Assembly: GCA_963978895.1 (NCBI GenBank)
Contig: OZ022241.1
Location: 7,722,302-7,786,301 of the forward strand
DNA: 64,000 nucleotides
Direction: 5' to 3'
DNA from: Erpobdella octoculata
Taxonomy: Eukaryota > Annelida > Clitellata > Hirudinida > Erpobdellidae
Positions 59,001-64,000 of this stretch are shown piece by piece (within the stretch, counting starts at the first letter, position 1; every line of letters starts with the position of its first letter). The position numbers were made by a program, and so were the translations under genes. Below the pieces are notes generated by a model. It did not search any database and was not told the DNA's origin. It saw only the letters and a program-made list of their open reading frames with translations.

Positions 59001-60716
59001 TGAACTTATTTCGGATCCATCATTTGTGAGAAAATTTTACTGATGCTCTTTTGATTTGAATTGGCCTAGTAAAGTCTTTATCAATTTCCAGATTGCATTA
59101 ATATTACCTTCATAAGATTCAAATTTAGAAGAGTAGTGTTGTTTGATTGTGGTTGTTTTTAAGGATTTAAATTTATTGCGACAAGTTATGAATTTTCTTC
59201 TATTTTCTTCTGATGGGTGTTTTAAAAAATTACGATAGAGAATGTTCTTTTTACGGCAGTGTCTGAAAAGTGTAAAGTTCATCCATTCATGGTCAAATTT
59301 TACTTTTTTCTGTCTGGGTTTCTCTAGAGGAAAACAGAAATTATATGCAAGGAGATATTCTTTCACAAATAATGAATAAGCAGATGTCACTTTACCATTT
59401 TCACCTTGTTGAATGACTTCAGTCCAATCTTTGTTAGTTAATTTAACATGGAACAAATTACTGTTTTTAAATTGTCTTTTGAAGTTTTTTTGATCTTTAG
59501 AAATGGTTATTTGAAAAGCAAGATCAAGAGAAAGGTAAAGTGGAAAATGGTCAGACAAATCATCAATCAGTATCTTTGAGAGCGTATTTTGAAAAGGGAA
59601 GTTTGTGAAGATATTGTCGATTGCTGTTGCTGTCGTAGAACTTTTCCGTGTTGGTTTTATAAAAGCAGGAAACAATAAATGAGATGCAAATGTGTTCAAA
59701 AAATCAGAAACAAGAGAAGCATGAACTTCATCTAACAAATTTATGTTAAAGTCACCCAGCACTAGAATAGTAGTGTTATGGTGATCAATGGAAGTTAATA
59801 AAAGATTCAATTCGTCAAGAAAAGTTTGTAAATTTGAGTTTGGTGGTCGATATATCACCCCAGCAATAAATTTTTTATTATTACAACTAAAGGAAACCAG
59901 TAACGATTCGAATGAGGAGATTAGTAAATTTTTGTCCTGGTGGACCAAAATGGAGCAGGCGATAGAAGCATCGATGAAAAAACCCACACCACCACCTTTT
60001 TTACCCTCACGAGGTTTTGAAAAAAAATTGTAGTGTGGGATGAATATACTGTCAGAGTTTTCTTTATTTAGCCAGGTTTCAGTTACAGCTACAATTTTAG
60101 CTGAGGACATGTGCATTAGTAAGATTAAATCTTGAACTTTATGTACGAGACTTCTGCAATTTACATGAAGGAATGATAATTTCTTATTGGTTGAGTTTTT
60201 AATTAAATTGGAAATATTATCTGGTGTTAAATATGTAACTGGATCGTAAAATTGATATAAAAAATGCTGATCTGGATCAATGTGTCTGTCAAATAAACAA
60301 AAGACTTCCTTCATTTCTCCTAACTCGTTATGCAGACTTGTCATATTTGTTGGTGTTAAAGTTGTAGACTTTTCAGGAGGATGCAGATGGAAAAGGCTGT
60401 CGAGATTCTCGTTTAGCACACCGCCTTTTGTAGGCCTCCTCTGCTTGAATACGAGTTAAATCCCTGTTTATGTAAACTTGGCGAAATTTGACTTCAGAAG
60501 AGCTTCTAAGTATGACCGCAGAAGAGAGAAGATCTTTTACATCATCAGGACTGTTTAGCGTGACACGTGGCAGTTGTGGTTAAACCACCTGGAAAAGTTA
60601 CAAAACTCTCAACTGCAACGTTTAAAGTTGTGACACCTGTTGTTCAACCGCCTGGAGAAGATAAAAAAGTCTTAACTGGAACGCTTGAAGATATGGAACC
60701 TGTTGTTGGTTATTAG
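56086..60716 (+). CDS. Unidentified host gene, last two visible exons, last exon split by a retrotransposon
   Basis: Exon n-1 is 56086-56417: acceptor TTCTTTTCAG, frame SLNFINSCLCVIS..CVMSFLSLGN, donor GTGAGT. The last exon starts at 56796 after TTTTTTAG, and the phases join (phase 1) to give YLMEVEDDDDE. It reads on (PFELPIEILFVDP, SLHLSTVFTDK) to MAV at 57022. Here a 3545-bp antisense non-LTR element intervenes with the duplication TGGCAGTT. The frame resumes at 60576 with VVKPPGKVTKL and VVTPVVQPPGEDKK and ends in TAG at 60714-60716. With the insertion the frame instead runs to a stop near 57073, losing 46 native residues. Upstream exons are not recognised. I do not recognise the family; an acidic patch follows a Cys-rich helical exon. 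Confidence 0.6.
57336..60419 (-). pseudogene. ORF2 (AP endonuclease and RT) with one in-frame stop
   Basis: The minus frame 60419-59037 is an AP-like endonuclease: LSFLHVNCRSL, AVTETWLN, GGGVGFFID, IAGVIYRPPNS, VLGDFNINL and SDHFPLYLSL. After a TAA at 59039-59037 the same frame continues unbroken (18 codons, then 548 codons from 58982) into the RT: RSCGPDGIDP, YRPISILSYFSK, LFLDLTKAFDTVNH, GVPQGSILGPLLF and FADDTSLF. It ends LKSRLKSHLLKL. Only this single stop prevents a 1027-codon product. Apart from it the copy looks young. The first Met, at 60419, overlaps the ORF1 end. Confidence 0.88.
60420..60567 (-). pseudogene. ORF1 C-terminal fragment of the same element
   Basis: The minus frame reads LNSPDDVKDLLSSAVILRSS, then VKFRQVYINRDLT and AEEAYKRR, a typical end of a Jockey/CR1 ORF1 with RNA-binding function. 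It overlaps the start of ORF2 in another frame and is cut at 60567 by 5' truncation. Confidence 0.6.
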
Positions 60717-61200
60717 CTTCTTTCTATTTGAACTGCAACTTGATATGACTCGAAGGTGTCTTGTTAGCAACAAAAATTCACCCACTTTTTGACCTAGAGC
60801 TCTAAAACTTTCGGGAAAGCTTTATTCTGGATGACAATACATGAATTAAATATTTCCGACATTAATTAGGCCTTAAATCAATTAAAATTATTTAAATCAA
60901 ATGTTGTGCAATATAAGTAGTTTTCCTGCCACCTAGCGACTCTAAGAAAATCGTTTGACAACCGGCCACAAAGCTCTGGCGATCGTTTCATTTATGTAGT
61001 TATTAAAGTTATAGACTTAACGAGGTTTTTTACGGTTCACTTGTTTGTTATTATTACTAAAAAAAAGTCCTCATCACTTCACCAGCATGACTACCTTATG
61101 TATTCACGCTACCAGCGCAGTCAATATTTATAAGCTCATAGTACACCGAGACCATGGACTTTTTAATACGCGTTGAGAACAATTTATAACAAAAAACACG
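60717..61200. repeat. Repeat E (inverse copy) and 3' flank
   Basis: 60770-60900 matches the reverse complement of 29909-30010 (AAAATTCACCCACTTTTTGA, CTAGAGCTCTAAAAC). 60910-61200 shows nothing recognisable. Confidence 0.5.
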
Positions 61201-61215
61201 TAGACAGAAATAAAT

Positions 61216-63563
61216 TTAATTCTTTTTAATTAGTAAATCAACAACTTCGGTGTGGAGAGCCCGGATATCAATCTGCTTTTCTTCAAAAGCTATCCAGAGC
61301 TCCCACACCTTTTCATCTTTTTCCAGTGTTGAGGGTTTGTGTTGCTTCAGCGGTTGCCCTGTTGCAGCACAGGCTTCTTCGACTGGACTTGCCGATGCTT
61401 TTGTAAATAAAATATCAACAACTTCGTAGAACGACTTGCGCTCTACTAGGTTGTTGAGGGCACTATGCCACGCCTCAATGTCGTTGTTGGTCTTACAGTC
61501 TCTCTGGTAGACGCTCCATTCTGATATTTTATATTTTCCTTTGATCCAAGTTTTTTTTATGTAGTCCGCTAATGTCTAAAAATAAGAAGGAAATATAAAA
61601 CAAGTCAACAAATTTTAACGTTAATATTAACTAAATTTTACTTTGAGCGCTGGTATCAAGGGTCTCAAATACATTATGGATTTCTCCAGGAGGCAAATAT
61701 GGCAGTGCCATAAACTTTTTTATACCTTTATATATTTCTACTTTTTTTTCGTAATCGGTTTTGATACCAATTTCCTGGAGAAAAAAATCACAGTTACTGT
61801 TGTAAAGTCTTATAAAACAATATATTACTTACCTCCACTCCTGGGAAAACGTGTTTGGCTGCTGTCCACATCCCTATCTCAAAGTCAGCTGAATAACATA
61901 ATAAAAACAATTTAAAATTTTCTGACTGATATAAAAAATTCAAAAAGATTTTGTATCAATTACCCATTAATGTTTTAATTGTTATGCCTGCCTTCTGAAG
62001 ACTTTGAAGAACAGCCACATAATCGACCCGTCGCTTGCCAGACATAAATGCAAATGCAACAAGCACCAATTTAGTTGCTGTGTTTTTGCCGATCATGGTA
62101 TGCAAAGATAGCAACTGGTAAAACGGATTCTTCGCTGCCTGAAATTATATTGTAACGGAGGTTTACCATGCAAAAAAATTGAATTAATTCTTACAATAAA
62201 TTTACTTACTTTAAAGGTGGCATCCATACAAAAGTAATTGTTTTTTTTTGGCCACCTGCACCTGATAATCAGAGTAGAAAAGAAGATGACGTTCTTTCTC
62301 AACTCTAATATCTTCTCTAAAGAAGTGCTCAGGAACAAACTCTTCTTTTAAGTTAAAATATAGAGTCTGCGGTTGAGGGGGCCTATTCGAGCCTCTACAT
62401 CGGTAAACTTGCCTGAATTTTTAAAAGACAGCTGGATGAAGAATGATCTAATGTTCCATTTTAATCTACTAGGACTTACCTTACTAAAGTCTGGTGAAGA
62501 GGCAACACAGCAACATCTACAGCAGTCGTCAACAGAACTTTATTTACAACATCCGTAGCAGATGTTTGCGGTTCTGCCATACTGAGCTGATTTATCGCGT
62601 TGCGAACTTCTTTTTTGACGAGAAGAGCTTGGCACGGAATGCAACTGTGGTGAACCTTTGTTTGTGTGAATGTCCCATTTTTTTCAACAACTCTTGCAGT
62701 GCACCCTTTATGTATATATATATAAAACATTTATATATATAAAACATTGTTTCCAGATAAACTCATATCAATATATAAATTACCTTGAGTTGTTCTTTTG
62801 GAGCAGGCCCAATACCTAGCTGCCGACTTTTTGGCGTTTTTATCTAAGGAAAATCACCTGCCATCCACAAGAAGATCTTTGCCTTTAATCGATCCATTTT
62901 GAATAACTTCAAATTTTGGTAGTACTTCTTCTTCCTGTTCCTCATCCTCTCTTTCATATTCCATTTCTTCTTCTTGTATAATGTCTTTCTCTTCTTCTTG
63001 TCTAATCTCATTCTCTTCTTCTTGTCTAATCTCATTCTCTTCTTCTTGTCTAATCTCATTCTCTTCTTCTTGTCTAATCTCATTCTCTTCTTCTTGTCTA
63101 ATCTCAATCTCTTCCTCTTGTCTAATCTCTTTTTTCTTTTCTTCGTTATAATTCTCACCTGAAGTTTCTTGAATGTATAATTTAGCGAAACCTGGAAAAT
63201 AATGTTCCTTACTTAATTAACAACCAACCTCAGCTTCCCTTATATTGTAAGGCTTATAATAATGAAATTGTTCTTACTAGAATCCAAACACTGTGCCTTG
63301 TCTTTTTTCACTACCAGCTGCTCGCACATTTTACATATGAAAACGATATCAATTTCTCCTGTTTAAGAAAAAACATTTTTATAAACAATTGTCTTCAGTT
63401 GCAATAAAACGACTATTTACTAACCCTTTGCAGCTTTTTGATATTGTGACAAAGTAACTGTTTTGTCACACTTCAGGTGCGTCCTCCGTTTACACATGTT
63501 GCAAGACAATGCCCTAGCATTCTTGGCAACAGTTTTGTTACAACAAACACAGATGCTTTTCAT
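61216..63563 (-). CDS. PHD / FLYWCH / MULE-transposase-like nine-exon gene with two lesions
   Basis: Exons, 5' to 3' on minus: 63563-63425, 63358-63278, 63191-62784, 62705-62480, 62412-62210, 62138-61964, 61888-61833, 61774-61642, 61568-61216. All use GT-AG. Exons 1-2 encode a PHD finger (CVCC, CNMCKRRTHLKC, CKMC). Exon 3 has five EIRQEEEN-type repeats, then a FLYWCH finger (LLVDGR.FSLDKN, YWAC) finished in exon 4 (CTARVV..HH). Exons 5-8 hold MULE blocks (FCMDATFK, PFYQLLSLHTMIG, FMSGKRRVDYVAVL, DFEIGMWTAAKHVFPGVE, ALPYLPPGEI) and exon 9 has KTWIKGKY, KTNNDIEAWHSALN. Lesions: TGA at 62856-62854 in FLYWCH, and a nine-A run (62241-62249) one base too long. The C-x-F-H block after FPGV is absent. 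It may be a decayed MULE or a domesticated relative; ~590 residues. Confidence 0.72.
62970..63140 (-). repeat. 24-bp coding minisatellite (EIRQEEEN)
   Basis: Five near-identical 24-bp units in exon 3 encode eight-residue acidic repeats, likely a flexible or coiled-coil linker between PHD and FLYWCH. Confidence 0.85.
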
Positions 63564-64000
63564 TTTTCGCTGCTAACAATCAACAACTCCGTCGAAAACT
63601 ATCACAAATTAAATTACTACTAGATACAACTATCACCATTAGTCAACTTGCCTAGATAAAACATATAGATAATTAAGTAAAAATAATAATTTAAATATTT
63701 TTTTAATAATTAAAAATAATAATAAAAATAAATTACTATTATTTTAGAAAATAAAAAACCTAATTACGGAAATTTTTTGTCATATTCTTTAATTAAACTT
63801 TTCTAACGTAAATAGATATTTTATAATACGTTGATATTTCTATAATGTCAAATCTTTGATAAAATATAGTATTTTTAATGAGTTCTTATTCAAATAATCA
63901 CTATCTAATGCAAGCGCCACCAAGCGACATTTTTACAGTCGCTTGAACGATTAAAAAGCACCTTTAAGTCATATCAGTTCGTAAGTTAAATACAGAGACA
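63564..64000. other. Upstream flank of the PHD/FLYWCH/MULE gene
   Basis: AT-rich sequence with no recognisable coding sequence or clear terminal inverted repeat. It could hold the promoter of the minus-strand gene. Confidence 0.4.

Larger units (their letters stand above)
57023..60567 (-). mobile_element. Non-LTR retrotransposon (Jockey/CR1 group), 5'-truncated
   Basis: The 8-bp duplication TGGCAGTT is at 57015-57022 and 60568-60575. On the minus strand the element starts within ORF1 (LNSPDDVKDLLSSAVILRS, then FRQVYINRDLTRIQAEEAY), has a nearly complete ORF2 and ends in a short tandem tail (AATGATAAAC units, 57023-57045). AATAAA-type signals lie near the 3' end. Confidence 0.9.

Noticed and set aside
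62843..62856. A 14-nt intron removing the TGA in the FLYWCH exon
   Set aside because: It has GT and AG ends but is far too short to splice; a nonsense lesion is simpler.

Overview
The window is repeat-dominated, AT-rich eukaryotic nuclear DNA. GT-AG introns, AATAAA signals, a RING gene, an LRR gene, a nine-exon PHD/FLYWCH/MULE gene, several clades of non-LTR retrotransposon, hAT and Helitron-like transposons and very long (TA)n, (CA)n, (CATA)n, (ATCC)n and (GAT)n arrays all fit an invertebrate animal. An arthropod is plausible, but the species cannot be fixed from the sequence. There are no bacterial operons, CRISPR arrays or recognisable tRNA or rRNA genes.

Most of the sequence is layered transposons. 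Three Helitron-like families (called HLE-A, HLE-B and HLE-C here) share a 5' TC(TATA..) end, a 3' CTAG end and an A^T target without duplication. HLE-A carries a GACT microsatellite, ~157-bp tandem units and a GGCCCG-rich 3' part. HLE-B carries a GC-rich minisatellite and a hairpin before CTAG. A decayed Helitron Rep sequence at 41.7-44.2 kb sits behind an HLE-B 5' end.

Region by region. 0-3.5 kb: HLE-B pieces with a nested TA-flanked MITE. 3.5-6.5 kb: a hAT with a ZMYM1-like transposase, itself invaded by an L2-like fragment and lying in another hAT BED-finger sequence. 6.5-13.7 kb: HLE-B, HLE-A and HLE-C copies in tandem and a nested hAT. 13.7-21.35 kb: an HLE-B copy whose (CATA)n tract holds an R2-like non-LTR element with restriction-like endonuclease, whose 3' UTR holds an L2-like element with imperfect target duplications. 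21.4-23.8 kb: more HLE-B. 24-25.6 kb: an intact LRR-protein ORF. 26.5-28.4 kb: full-length HLE-A. 28.8-33.6 kb: two internally deleted hATs with 8-bp duplications, an interrupted inverted repeat and two hammerhead-like motifs. 34-40.3 kb: HLE-A copies, a RING-finger membrane protein gene and a TA-flanked MITE. 41.7-44.2 kb: the Helitron Rep relic and a foldback element. 44.6-46.3 kb: GAT and ATCC arrays. 46.4-53.6 kb: a Ty3/gypsy relic split by a 6.58-kb hAT, which contains a young LTR retrotransposon with apparently identical LTRs and a second hAT-like element. 54-57 kb: a small two-exon candidate gene and the last two visible exons of an unidentified host gene. 57.0-60.6 kb: an antisense non-LTR element inserted in that gene's last exon. 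61.2-63.6 kb: the PHD/FLYWCH/MULE gene on the minus strand.

The genes do not form a pathway. The clearest result is the insertion stratigraphy: seven transposon insertions have readable target-site duplications, and one precise Helitron-like insertion has a readable empty site. All calls are by eye from sequence; no database search was run.
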